Positions 7,143-15,784 of a stretch of 33,215 nucleotides of DNA are shown in pieces. This DNA is from an uncultured Bacteroidales bacterium (GTDB taxonomy: Bacteria; Bacteroidota; Bacteroidia; Bacteroidales; P3): the NCBI GenBank assembly GCA_900317125.1, contig ONFR01000024.1, positions 1 through 33,215 on the forward strand, read 5' to 3'. The first letter of the stretch is position 1, and each line of letters opens with the position of its first letter. The notes under the pieces were generated by a model. That model saw only the letters and a list, made by a program, of their open reading frames with translations, did not search any database and was not told where the DNA came from. The position numbers were made by a program, and so were the translations under genes.

Positions 7143-9026
7143 CTATTTCCCCTGTTGGAGATGGATGAGGAGTACCGACACATCGGCTGGAGAGACGCCA
7201 CTGATGCGAGAAGCTTGACCAATCGTGCTGGGTTGCATTTTGCTCAGTTTTTCGCGCGCCTCGTACGACAGGGCAGTCAATGAGTAATAATCGAACCCAG
7301 CGGGCAACGGAATGTCTTCGAATTTCAGTATACGCTCAGCCACATCATGCTCCTTCTCAATATAACGTTGATACTTGAGAAGTATCTCGGCAGAGCTGAA
7401 GACCTCATCCCTCAACTCTTCGGGGACGGAAAGGAAAAGCTCCTCCAACTCGGGCGAAATGGAGAGGATACAGTTGATGCTTACTTCAGGCCTCAACAGA
7501 AGATTGACTAACTTCACCCGCTGCTGCAAAGGAGGTGTCCCCAAACTTTCGAGCAAAGGATTGGCCTGCGAAGGGGTGATAGGTGTATCCTTGATTGCCT
7601 GGACGACCCTATTGGTATACTCCTGCTTCTCTCCCACCCTCTTCATGCGCTCTTCCGACGCAAGTCCAATGTCATACCCCAATGGGGTGAGTCGGGTATC
7701 GGCATTGTCCTGACGGAGCAGGATCCGATATTCGGCACGAGAGGTAAACATCCGGTAGGGCTCATCAACCCCTTTGGTGACAAGGTCATCAATCAGCACG
7801 CCAATATACGCCTGTGTTCGGTTAAGCACAAAGGCAGGCTTACCTTGTATCTTGAGTACGGCATTAATGCCAGCCATCAGTCCCTGACAAGCAGCCTCCT
7901 CGTAACCCGTGGTGCCATTGATTTGTCCGGCGAAGTATAAGTTCTCGATGAGCTTTGTCTCGAGGGTGTACTTCAATTGTGTCGGAGGGAAGTAATCATA
8001 CTCTATGGCATAGCCAGGTTTCAAAATTCGGGCATCCTCAAAGCCTTCGATGGTATGGAGGGCATCCACCTGGACCTCGAGCGGGAGTGAAGATGAAAAG
8101 CCATTGAGGTAATAGGAATTGGTCTCCCATCCTTCAGGTTCGACAAAGAGCTGGTGGCGGTCTTTTCCGGCAAAGCGCACAATCTTATCCTCGATGGACG
8201 GACAGTAGCGAGGACCATGTCCTTGAATACGTCCGGTGTAGAGAGGAGAGCGGTCGAAACCGGTACGGAGTATCTCATGGGTACCCAGATTGGTATACGC
8301 CAAATAGCAGGAGCGTTGGCGAGTGAGCGAATTCGTATCAAGATAAGAGAAGGTTTGTGGATTCTCATCGCCTGGCTGTTCAACCAGCTTCTCAAAATGG
8401 ATAGTGCGTCCATCGATACGGACAGGCGTACCCGTCTTGAGCCGATCCATAGCGAACCCATACGCATGCAACGAATCGGACAGTCCTTGAGCAGGCTTCT
8501 CCCCTATCCTACCTCCCGACCACGACTTGTCGCCGATATAGATAATCCCGTTGAGGAAAGTACCGTTGGTGAGGACGACTGCTTTGGACAAAATGTCAAG
8601 ACCCAATCGAGTACGAACGCCCTGCACAACTCCTCCCTCGATAATGACATCAATCACTTCATCCTGCCAAATACTGAGATTGGGGGTATTCTCCAATACC
8701 TTCCTCCAGTTGAGGGAAAACTGCATCTTGTCGCATTGTGCACGAGGGCTCCACATAGCAGGACCCTTTGAGAGGTTGAGCATCCTGAACTGAATCATCG
8801 AGCGGTCCGTCACAATGCCGGACATTCCACCCAAGGCATCAATCTCTCTAACAATCTGGCCTTTTGCCACACCTCCCATAGCAGGGTTGCACGACATCTG
8901 ACAGATTGTGTCAATATTCATTGTGATAAGGAGGGTCTCGGCGCCCAATTTAGCTGCTGCTGCAGCTGCTTCGGCTCCTGCATGACCTCCGCCGACAACG
9001 ACAACATCAAATTGCATTCTATTCAT
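7143..9026 (-). CDS. mnmG: tRNA uridine-5-carboxymethylaminomethyl modification enzyme MnmG (GidA)
   Basis: MnmG, with MnmE, uses FAD, NADH and methylene-tetrahydrofolate to build the cmnm5/nm5 group on the wobble uridine of certain tRNAs, including tRNA-Lys(UUU), which is encoded nearby. The 627-residue protein has the FAD-binding GGGHAGAEAA motif at residues 12-21. It also has the family motifs CNPAMGGVAKGQIVREIDALGG and GFGYE-type residues (TTGYEEAACQGLMAGINA). The C-terminal MnmE/tRNA-binding domain ends in ISGVSPADVSVLLIHLQQG. Length is normal and the gene looks intact. It follows ybeY by 84 bases on the same strand. In many bacteria mnmG is close to the replication origin, which fits the origin candidate about 9 kb away. 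Confidence 0.98.
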   Translation of the reverse strand: MNRMQFDVVVVGGGHAGAEAAAAAAKLGAETLLITMNIDTICQMSCNPAMGGVAKGQIVREIDALGGMSGIVTDRSMIQFRMLNLSKGPAMWSPRAQCDKMQFSLNWRKVLENTPNLSIWQDEVIDVIIEGGVVQGVRTRLGLDILSKAVVLTNGTFLNGIIYIGDKSWSGGRIGEKPAQGLSDSLHAYGFAMDRLKTGTPVRIDGRTIHFEKLVEQPGDENPQTFSYLDTNSLTRQRSCYLAYTNLGTHEILRTGFDRSPLYTGRIQGHGPRYCPSIEDKIVRFAGKDRHQLFVEPEGWETNSYYLNGFSSSLPLEVQVDALHTIEGFEDARILKPGYAIEYDYFPPTQLKYTLETKLIENLYFAGQINGTTGYEEAACQGLMAGINAVLKIQGKPAFVLNRTQAYIGVLIDDLVTKGVDEPYRMFTSRAEYRILLRQDNADTRLTPLGYDIGLASEERMKRVGEKQEYTNRVVQAIKDTPITPSQANPLLESLGTPPLQQRVKLVNLLLRPEVSINCILSISPELEELFLSVPEELRDEVFSSAEILLKYQRYIEKEHDVAERILKFEDIPLPAGFDYYSLTALSYEAREKLSKMQPSTIGQASRISGVSPADVSVLLIHLQQGK

Positions 9027-9110
9027 AACAAGGATAGGAAAGATAAGCAGCCGACATTTGAGTAGGCAATAGGGTAGGGGAGAAGGGATGTTTCATGAGG
9101 AACAGACTAT

Positions 9111-9536
9111 CTAAATAGTTGTATTCCATAACTGTAAAGCGAGGTTTTCGCGTCTCCGCATCTCGGCAGCGTCCTCATCGGTCTTGTCGCCCTGCCCCAA
9201 TAAATGTAATATTCCGTGAATGATGACCCGCAGCAGCTCTTGTTCAAAAGTGTTTCCGAACGATACCGCATTCTCAGCTACCCGGTCAACACTAATCATA
9301 ATATCGCCCGAGATGACATCGCCTTCAACATAATCGAAGGTAATGATGTCGGTATAGGTATCGTGATTCAAGAAAGACTGATTGGCGGACAAGACATATT
9401 CGTCATCACAGAAGAGATATGATATGACTCCAACTCTTTTCCCATGACTGGTAACAACAGTTGTAATCCATTTTTTGAGCTGTTGCTCATTAGGGAGATC
9501 AAAAGAATCGATTTGTTGTGCAAAGGAGATGGACAT
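9111..9536 (-). CDS. ybeY: Endoribonuclease / rRNA maturation factor YbeY
   Basis: YbeY is a small zinc metalloprotein needed for 16S rRNA 3'-end maturation and ribosome quality control. The 141-residue protein has the family core NHDTYTDIITFDY and the metal site HGILHLLGQGD at residues 107-117. Here the first two His ligands (107, 111) are kept, but the third position of the H-x3-H-x5-H motif is Asp117. As I recall, Bacteroidota homologues share this change, so it does not suggest inactivation. It lies upstream of mnmG on the same strand, a neighbourhood conserved in the phylum. Confidence 0.93.
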   Translation of the reverse strand: MSISFAQQIDSFDLPNEQQLKKWITTVVTSHGKRVGVISYLFCDDEYVLSANQSFLNHDTYTDIITFDYVEGDVISGDIMISVDRVAENAVSFGNTFEQELLRVIIHGILHLLGQGDKTDEDAAEMRRRENLALQLWNTTI

Positions 9537-9747
9537 ATTTCAAATATTACGTTTGATGAAGGGGTATTGATTTTTTAGCACAGGAACATTGTGATTCGCC
9601 ACTTTATCCGAAGACACTTTATATCAGATACATATAAAAGAACATTGCTCAATATTGCTCGTTTTGACTGCATCATTCCGAAACAGGTAGATAAATCACC
9701 TTACGGATTAAAATCTCGTTGAGTTATCACAACAGAAAAACGACCCA

Positions 9748-10188
9748 TTAGGACTCGACCAAGACAGGTTGGTAAAACCGAGCGAGGACAGACCTACGCC
9801 GTTCGGATTCATTGTAGCCGATTCCATTCAGACAAAAGAGCAGACGAATGGTCCGGTCGGACAGTTCGACACCATCCGCCAACTGGTTGACCAAAGACAT
9901 GACATCGGGAGAAAGAGTAGGGGAGGGGTGCTCCGAATAATTCTCACCCACATGAAGGGCATCAGCGGAAACTGTTATATCGAAATAAAGACCCTTCCGG
10001 CTATGGCTACATGCAAGAAGCAAAGAGGCGTCAGGATACTGACGAAACAAGGACTGAATAGTAGCAAGCAGGGGGACAGAAATGATAGCATGATAATTGG
10101 CAAGATGATTATCATAGCATACTGATGCCACGAGGTCTTCAACCCTTCTGACCGAATTGCTACCTATCTGTATAACAGTGTTTTCCAT
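9748..10188 (-). CDS. Degenerate GHKL/anti-sigma-factor-like protein
   Basis: A 146-residue soluble protein that I recognise only weakly. The N-terminus (NSVRRVEDLVASVCYDNHL) and C-terminus (DVMSLVNQLADGVELSDRTIRLLFCLNGIG) resemble RsbW-like ATP-binding anti-sigma regulatory proteins that sit near ybeY and mnmG in Bacteroidota. In those, the C-terminal part reads roughly L-x-x-L-A-D-E-V-x-F-x-x-x-G. The central N-box (normally E-A-x-x-N-A-I-x-H-G-N) is not recognisable here and the glycine-rich lid is absent, so ATP binding is unlikely. It may be a non-catalytic protein-binding remnant of that family. It has its own -7 box 26 bases upstream and lies between ybeY and the DUF4175 gene. Confidence 0.55.
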   Translation of the reverse strand: MENTVIQIGSNSVRRVEDLVASVCYDNHLANYHAIISVPLLATIQSLFRQYPDASLLLACSHSRKGLYFDITVSADALHVGENYSEHPSPTLSPDVMSLVNQLADGVELSDRTIRLLFCLNGIGYNESERRRSVLARFYQPVLVES

Positions 10189-10213
10189 TGAGATATTGAG
10201 ACTTTAGTGTTTA

Positions 10214-10221
10214 CAAAGATA
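10214..10221 (-). promoter_or_regulatory. -7 box for the GHKL-like gene
   Basis: Minus strand TATCTTTG, matching TAnnTTTG, ending 26 bases before the ATG at 10188. It separates this gene from the DUF4175 gene upstream. Confidence 0.6.
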
Positions 10222-10242
10222 CGACTTTTTTCCGATATACAT

Positions 10243-13200
10243 TCAGAATTTGTAAAAATAGTCTTGGACTTTCGCCTTATAATAAGGGGACATCGATGGG
10301 GGAAGGGTACGGAAGAGGTCGGAGGAATTGTTTTGCAACTTCTTAAGTTTCTCCAAATCACTTTGCGATGTCTGATGCGGCTTATCCGTCCCTTCGCGGC
10401 TCTCGCGACGCTCCTCTTTCTCACGTTGCATTTCTGCCTTCTCATGCTCCAGCAATCGTGTCATAATCTGTTGCTGCCGGTTGATGGTCTGCTGAGATAT
10501 GACACGATTAACAAGGTCAGTCTCAGTCTGTTCCATCTGCTTAATCAACTGGTCAATTTCACGGGTCAATTTAGAATTACCAGCATTGGACTGTTTCATT
10601 TCCTGACCATATTCCTGCATCATACGGCGAATCATCTCCTGTTGTGCAGCCATCTTGGCGAACTCCTCACTTATCTGTGTACTGGAACGGTCGCCTATTT
10701 TCTTACGGCTATTGGGCATTGATTTACCCTGTTTTTCAAGCTGTTTCTTCAGAGCTTCCATCTGCTTGTTCAGCTCCTGCTGCATCTGCTTCATCGACTT
10801 GGGAGAGGGTTTACCATTGCCTGGTTTGCTGCAGTTGCTCTTCATCTTCATGCCAGGATTCTTACAACTTCCATTGTTCTTTTTTTGCTGATTCTGACGC
10901 ATTTGGTTCTGCATCTGGTCCAACGACTCAGCCATAACCAATGCCAGGTTATTGAACGAAGTCATAGCATATTGCATGAATTGAGACGACTGGGAATTCT
11001 TATAAGACCCATAGAACGACTGGTTCATCTCCAACAGCCCATTAAGGGAGCGGGAGAGGTTGTTGTTCACATCCCCTATATTATTATTAATCACTTTTGC
11101 CACAGCAATTTGACGCTTAGCTATAGCCCTAAGTGAATCCTCGACACCACGGAAATCGTCCTTGATTTTATTCTGCGACACGATTACCGACTGATATTTG
11201 GGGTCTTGAATGTAAATGCTATTAATCTGACCTATCAATGATTCCTGATTAAAGGACAACTTGACCAAATTCTTCAAAAGCAAGCGTATCTGCTCAGCAT
11301 CCTCAGCCAAATCCTGTTGCTCTATATCCTGCTGAGCCTCAGCCAACTGCTCCGAAAGCTCATCCAATTGTTGTGCAGCATCTTTCTGTTGTTTCGAAGC
11401 ATCTTTGAACTTCCCTTTCTGGGTGTTGTTCTCGGCGTTTTGCTGGTTATCATCAATCTTCTTCAGTTGCTCTTTATCAACCTTGAAATCAATGTTTTCA
11501 TCAATCTGCTTATAATCAGATTTAATCTTATCAATCTCCTTCTTTAAGTCCTCGAAATCTTGGGACAGTCGCTGCTGCTCTTTCAGGAGATTGCCTTTCT
11601 CATCCTTGCCCTTGGCTTGCTCTGTCTTCTCAGCCAGTTTGCGCTGCTCTTTGGCCAATGTTTCAGCCTTTTGAATAGCATCCTCGACATTCTTTTCGAC
11701 CTCGAGACGCTTCATCAACTCGATATTCTGGTCAATCTGTTTCTCAAGATTCTCGTTATCCATTTTCATCTTTTCAAGCTGCTCCTGGACCTTCTTCTTA
11801 TCCATCTCCTGCATTAACTTATCCATCTCTTGCATCATCTTCTTCATCTCGTCGTTGAGCACCTCGTTCATAAGCCTGTCAAGCTCCTGTTGCTTTTGCA
11901 ACAGCTGCTCGCTCTGGTCCTTGAACTTCTGTTCCAACTGCTTATTCTCTAACAACTGCGACTGTATCTGCTGGAGCATTTGCTTGATTTCCTTCTGTTT
12001 CTTAGCCAGTTCCGCCAAATCCTTCTTATCCTGCCAATCCAAATCTTTCTTATCTACCATCTTTCGCATCAACTCATTGATATCTTGCTGCATCTTCTTC
12101 AGCTCGGAAATGGACTTCTGGGCACTGTGTTGCGCTTCGGAAGAATTACGTTCCAGGATATTATCCAATTCTTTTGCCGACGGGATAGAGACCTCGAATT
12201 TCTGCGAACTGGCAGACTTGGGTCCATGAATGGCATCATTATCCCAAACCTCGAAGTAATAGACCAGTTTGTCGCCCGGTGCCAACTCAATCTCCGACAA
12301 ATCCGTTGAGTAATAGAAATCCTGCACCACATCGCTTGTCAACGCTAAATCGACCGTAGTGATGTCCTTGCTGGTAGTATCTTTCTCGTTGGTTTTCACC
12401 ATCTTGAACATAAGTCTGCTGAAACCGTAATCATCCTTGATCTTGCCCTGAAAGAGCAGGCGGTCGAACAAAGCAGAATCGCGCAACTCGACAGCTGAGA
12501 TAATAGGGACAGCATCGGGAATGGTAGAGACAGCATACTTCAACGAATCGGACGAAAGGTTGAATTTGTTATCGGCATAAAAAGAATAGTCAAACGAGTG
12601 CAAAGCCCTGTATGTCAGCGAAGCACGACCGTTCTCATCGGGAACAACAACCATCTTATGGCCCTCAACCACAAGGTAAAGAGAATCAACATTCTGGGTA
12701 TTGAAAAGCCATTTAATGTAAGTTCCTTCTGGCACCACCAAGTCCCCCTCATTGGCCAGCGATTCGTTCTTTTTCGAGGTATAAACAGGGTAGGAGAGGG
12801 CGGTCTGGAAATCGACGATAGCAGGCTTGGGAATGACATTCAACTCATAATCAGCCGAACGGACATCGGCACCCTGCATAAAGAACGTGCAAGACCGCTG
12901 TACCGTCTTGAAGACATACGAGAAATGGCTCTTGTCGACTTGTGTCATCTTATACACATTCCCCTCCACATTAATGAAAGCCTCCGCAGGAACCGACTCG
13001 CCCTGAACCGACACATGCAACTCGAAATCATCATGTTGAGCGGTCTCTAGAACCTTGTTTTCAACCACAAAGGAGAACGGAGCCGGGCGTTCGAAATAAG
13101 TATTGTAATGGGTAATACGATGCGAAGAGGAGATGAGCAATGCGGGGGAAACCAACAGCAACACCAGCACAATCAGCAGAGGAACTGCAGCATACTTCAC

Positions 13201-13662
13201 ATATCGCCTGTTGGCCTTCAAATCAATGGCTTGATGGAAGGGTAGGGGACTGAGCTGAGCCGTTTTCTGCTCGATGGCAGAAACCAGCAGGCTATCGTCA
13301 GAGGTTATCTCCTGCTGTTGCAACTGTAACAGATTTAACAGTTTATCCTTAACCTCAGGGAAATGGCCGCCCACTATCCTCGCGGCTTCGTCGTAGGACA
13401 TCACCTTTCCCAACCGGAACATCTTGGTCAAAGGCCATACAACATAAAAACACAATATTGCCGCAGCCGAAACCAGATAAAACCAAAAAAGAAATGCCCT
13501 CACACCTGTCCCGAAGTAACCGAAATATTCGAGAAGCGCAACCACCAAAAACAGCGACAACAACAGAGCCAGGGAATAGATTATTCCCTTTATCATCCTG
13601 TTTTTATAATACTTACGGATGAAACGATTGAGATTGTCGCGTATTGTTCCTGTTTCTTTCAC
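10243..13662 (-). CDS. DUF4175-family membrane protein with long coiled coils
   Basis: A 1139-residue protein of the Bacteroidota DUF4175 type. Three hydrophobic segments lie in the N-terminal 180 residues (about 23-47, 53-78 and 155-178). A large extracytoplasmic-type beta-rich region follows (about 180-490). From about residue 500 the chain is Gln/Lys/Glu-rich and predicted coiled coil (for example MQEMDKLMQEMDKKKVQEQL), with a Lys/Asn/Met-rich linker near 960-1000. The family has no firmly assigned function; the architecture suggests a scaffold at the membrane. The start is GTG at 13662, because the neighbouring ATG at 13664 runs at once into TGA. A -7 box lies just upstream. Confidence 0.85.
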   Translation of the reverse strand: MKETGTIRDNLNRFIRKYYKNRMIKGIIYSLALLLSLFLVVALLEYFGYFGTGVRAFLFWFYLVSAAAILCFYVVWPLTKMFRLGKVMSYDEAARIVGGHFPEVKDKLLNLLQLQQQEITSDDSLLVSAIEQKTAQLSPLPFHQAIDLKANRRYVKYAAVPLLIVLVLLLVSPALLISSSHRITHYNTYFERPAPFSFVVENKVLETAQHDDFELHVSVQGESVPAEAFINVEGNVYKMTQVDKSHFSYVFKTVQRSCTFFMQGADVRSADYELNVIPKPAIVDFQTALSYPVYTSKKNESLANEGDLVVPEGTYIKWLFNTQNVDSLYLVVEGHKMVVVPDENGRASLTYRALHSFDYSFYADNKFNLSSDSLKYAVSTIPDAVPIISAVELRDSALFDRLLFQGKIKDDYGFSRLMFKMVKTNEKDTTSKDITTVDLALTSDVVQDFYYSTDLSEIELAPGDKLVYYFEVWDNDAIHGPKSASSQKFEVSIPSAKELDNILERNSSEAQHSAQKSISELKKMQQDINELMRKMVDKKDLDWQDKKDLAELAKKQKEIKQMLQQIQSQLLENKQLEQKFKDQSEQLLQKQQELDRLMNEVLNDEMKKMMQEMDKLMQEMDKKKVQEQLEKMKMDNENLEKQIDQNIELMKRLEVEKNVEDAIQKAETLAKEQRKLAEKTEQAKGKDEKGNLLKEQQRLSQDFEDLKKEIDKIKSDYKQIDENIDFKVDKEQLKKIDDNQQNAENNTQKGKFKDASKQQKDAAQQLDELSEQLAEAQQDIEQQDLAEDAEQIRLLLKNLVKLSFNQESLIGQINSIYIQDPKYQSVIVSQNKIKDDFRGVEDSLRAIAKRQIAVAKVINNNIGDVNNNLSRSLNGLLEMNQSFYGSYKNSQSSQFMQYAMTSFNNLALVMAESLDQMQNQMRQNQQKKNNGSCKNPGMKMKSNCSKPGNGKPSPKSMKQMQQELNKQMEALKKQLEKQGKSMPNSRKKIGDRSSTQISEEFAKMAAQQEMIRRMMQEYGQEMKQSNAGNSKLTREIDQLIKQMEQTETDLVNRVISQQTINRQQQIMTRLLEHEKAEMQREKEERRESREGTDKPHQTSQSDLEKLKKLQNNSSDLFRTLPPSMSPYYKAKVQDYFYKF

Positions 13663-13679
13663 ATGACCAAATTAACTTG

Positions 13680-13687
13680 CAAAGATA
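13680..13687 (-). promoter_or_regulatory. -7 box for the DUF4175 gene
   Basis: Minus strand TATCTTTG, 18 bases before the GTG start. It faces away from the reductase promoter about 40 bases off, so the two form a compact divergent promoter region. Confidence 0.65.
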
Positions 13688-13727
13688 CAAAAAATAATTC
13701 GTTTATCGTCAATCCAATAAAATTTCG

Positions 13728-13735
13728 TACTTTTG
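13728..13735 (+). promoter_or_regulatory. -7 box for the short-chain reductase gene
   Basis: TACTTTTG, a perfect TAnnTTTG match. Transcription should start near 13742, giving a leader of only about 12 bases before the ATG at 13754. It also rules out an upstream TTG at 13733 as the start. Confidence 0.7.
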
Positions 13736-13753
13736 CACAATAATCCATCAGCT

Positions 13754-14560
13754 ATGAACAAAGTAATCATCATCACCGGAGCTTCATCGGGATTCGGCAA
13801 AGCCACTGCCGAAAGGCTGGCCAAAAGAGGGCACACCGTCTACGGCATTTGCCGCAGGGAGATGAGCCATCCCACCATCCATTATATGCAGGCCGACATC
13901 CGCGACAAGGAACATATCAGACAAATAGTCAATACAATATACGAAAAAGAGAAACACATAGATGTATTGATAAACAATGCCGGCATGGGCATAGGGGGCT
14001 CGCTGGAACTTGCCACCACCGAGGAAATCCAGGTCCAGATGGGCACCAACTTTATGGGATGCGTGAACATGTGCCAGGAAGTGCTGCCGTATATGCGTCG
14101 CCAGTGCAGCGGGAAAATCATAAATTTAAGCTCTATCGGCGGAATTATGGGCTTACCCTACCAAGGGTACTACTCGGCCTCGAAATTCGCTATAGAGGGC
14201 TTTTCCGAAGCTCTGAGCGCCGAAGTGAAAGGGTTCGGCATCTCCGTCTCGATGGTTGAACCCGGCGACTTCGCCACAAACTTCACCTCCAGCCGCAAGA
14301 ACTCGCAAGCCACTTTGGACGACCCCGACTACGGCCCCATATTCAAACGCTCTCTGGGACTGATAGAAAAGGAAGAAAACGGAGGACTGAAGCCCGATGT
14401 ACTGGCGCAAAGAATCGAGAAAATTGTCGATGCACGCCACCCAAGACTCCGCTATGTGGTGGCCAATTTCGAACAATGGCTTTCGGTGGCCCTGAAACGA
14501 TTCATCCCGGGCAACTGGTTCGTCGACATCTTGATAAGCTACTATAAATCCAAGCCCTGA
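13754..14560 (+). CDS. Short-chain dehydrogenase/reductase, possible 3-ketosphinganine reductase
   Basis: A 268-residue classical SDR. The nucleotide-binding motif TGASSGFG is at residues 8-15, the structural NNAG motif follows VLI near residue 77, the catalytic Ser lies in NLSSIGG, and the catalytic Y-x-x-x-K is in YYSASK. The C-terminal stretch (FEQWLSVALKRFIPGNWFVDILISYY) is amphipathic to hydrophobic and could touch membrane lipid. The gene runs convergently into the putative ceramide synthase and serine palmitoyltransferase genes, sharing a terminator with them. The second step of sphingolipid synthesis is reduction of 3-ketosphinganine by an SDR, so this is a natural candidate. However, SDR substrate cannot be read from sequence, and the reductase could equally be unrelated. 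Confidence 0.85.
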   Translation: MNKVIIITGASSGFGKATAERLAKRGHTVYGICRREMSHPTIHYMQADIRDKEHIRQIVNTIYEKEKHIDVLINNAGMGIGGSLELATTEEIQVQMGTNFMGCVNMCQEVLPYMRRQCSGKIINLSSIGGIMGLPYQGYYSASKFAIEGFSEALSAEVKGFGISVSMVEPGDFATNFTSSRKNSQATLDDPDYGPIFKRSLGLIEKEENGGLKPDVLAQRIEKIVDARHPRLRYVVANFEQWLSVALKRFIPGNWFVDILISYYKSKP

Positions 14561-14583
14561 TAATCTTGCATCTACAGCAAAGT

Positions 14584-14619
14584 AGAACGGGCAGTGAGAT
14601 AATCTCCTCTGCCCGTTCT
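14584..14619. terminator. Bidirectional terminator between convergent genes
   Basis: AGAACGGGCAG (14584-14594) pairs perfectly with CTGCCCGTTCT (14609-14619), 11 bp, and an inner GAGA/TCTC stem extends it. On the plus strand it is followed by a T-rich run. It lies between the convergent reductase and GNAT genes. Confidence 0.85.
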
Positions 14620-14651
14620 GTTTACATTTATTTACAGGGAAAGCGTATCGC

Positions 14652-15773
14652 TTATAAACTCTTCTTGAACACTGCCCGCTTAATGAGGGGAGTGGACTTG
14701 TAGGTGGTGTCCCAAATACGCTGCGCCTCGTTGCCGATGATTTGGGGATTGGAATAGGCCCAGCGTGTATTCAGCCGGATGGCACTGGTACTCAAGTAGG
14801 CATAATAGATGGAGTGAACACCGCGTTTCTGCCAATCGGGATGCACGCCGTTGAGCAGCAAGTCAATGTCGGTAAACTTATGCAAAGCCTTGAGTATGTG
14901 ATACCAGCCGAAGGGGAAGAGATGACCATTGGCCTTCTTGTATGCCGCATTGAGGTCGGGGATGGAAAGGCCGAATGCCACCAGATTGTCATCCTGGTCA
15001 ACCACAAATCCTACAAAGTCGAGATTGATGAAAGGGAAGTACTGGCTGATATACACATCGATTTCCTTTTCGGTAAGGGGGACGAAATCGTACAAATCTT
15101 TAAAGGCAGCATTAATCGTGTAGAAGAACTTACGGGCATAGGGGTACACCTCTTTGCGCGACTTGAAATGGAGCATCCTCAAGTTGTACTTCTGCATGAT
15201 TAGCTGGTTGATACGGGCCACCTTCTCGGGGATAGGCTGCGAAGCCGGGATTTGATATTGAGCCCATTGGCAAGGCATCTCGTAACCAGCCCGCTGGATG
15301 AAGTCGATATAGTACTTAGGATTATACAGTGTGCTGATATTTTGCCGCTGGTCGAAACCTTCAATCACCCAGCATTCCTTATCCATGTCGGTGAAGCCGA
15401 AGGGACCCTCTATCTCGGTCATTCCCTTTTCTTTACCCCATGCCACCACGGTGTCGAGGAGGCGGGTAAAGACATCATAATCCTCGATAAAGTCGAACCA
15501 ACCGAAACGCACCGCCTTCTTATTCCAGCGTTCATTGACCGAATAGTTGATAATACCAGCCACACGGCCCACTATCTTCTTGCCGCGATAGGCAAGCCAC
15601 AATTTCAAGTCGCAGTGGTCGAGCGAGGGGTTTTTCTTGGTCAAAAGACCCAATTCATCGTTTATCAGGGGTGGGATGTATGTAGGTACATCCTTGAAAA
15701 GCTTGTTGGGAAACTGAATAAAGGCGCGTAATGTTGAGCGTCCTACAACTTCTTTTATTTCAATTGCTTCCAT
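14652..15773 (-). CDS. GNAT-like acyltransferase, candidate bacterial ceramide synthase
   Basis: A 373-residue soluble protein of a Bacteroidota family with an acyl-CoA N-acyltransferase look. An N-terminal half (KLWLAYRGKKIVGRVAGIINY, about 57-78) resembles a GNAT strand pair. A C-terminal half (VDQDDNLVAFGLSIPDL through LNGVHPDWQKRGVHSIYYAYL) carries the Q-x-x-G-x-type acetyl-CoA loop as WQKRGVHS. The gene follows serine palmitoyltransferase by 11 bases. In Caulobacter, bacterial ceramide is made by a GNAT-like synthase encoded near spt. By family look and position this gene is a candidate for N-acylating sphinganine. I cannot exclude another acyltransferase role. Confidence 0.65.
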   Translation of the reverse strand: MEAIEIKEVVGRSTLRAFIQFPNKLFKDVPTYIPPLINDELGLLTKKNPSLDHCDLKLWLAYRGKKIVGRVAGIINYSVNERWNKKAVRFGWFDFIEDYDVFTRLLDTVVAWGKEKGMTEIEGPFGFTDMDKECWVIEGFDQRQNISTLYNPKYYIDFIQRAGYEMPCQWAQYQIPASQPIPEKVARINQLIMQKYNLRMLHFKSRKEVYPYARKFFYTINAAFKDLYDFVPLTEKEIDVYISQYFPFINLDFVGFVVDQDDNLVAFGLSIPDLNAAYKKANGHLFPFGWYHILKALHKFTDIDLLLNGVHPDWQKRGVHSIYYAYLSTSAIRLNTRWAYSNPQIIGNEAQRIWDTTYKSTPLIKRAVFKKSL

Positions 15774-15784
15774 AACAATCTATT

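Noticed and set aside
9089..9104. TGTTTCATGAGGAACA as a third parS site
   Set aside because: Only 13 of 16 matches and the central CACGTG core is broken.
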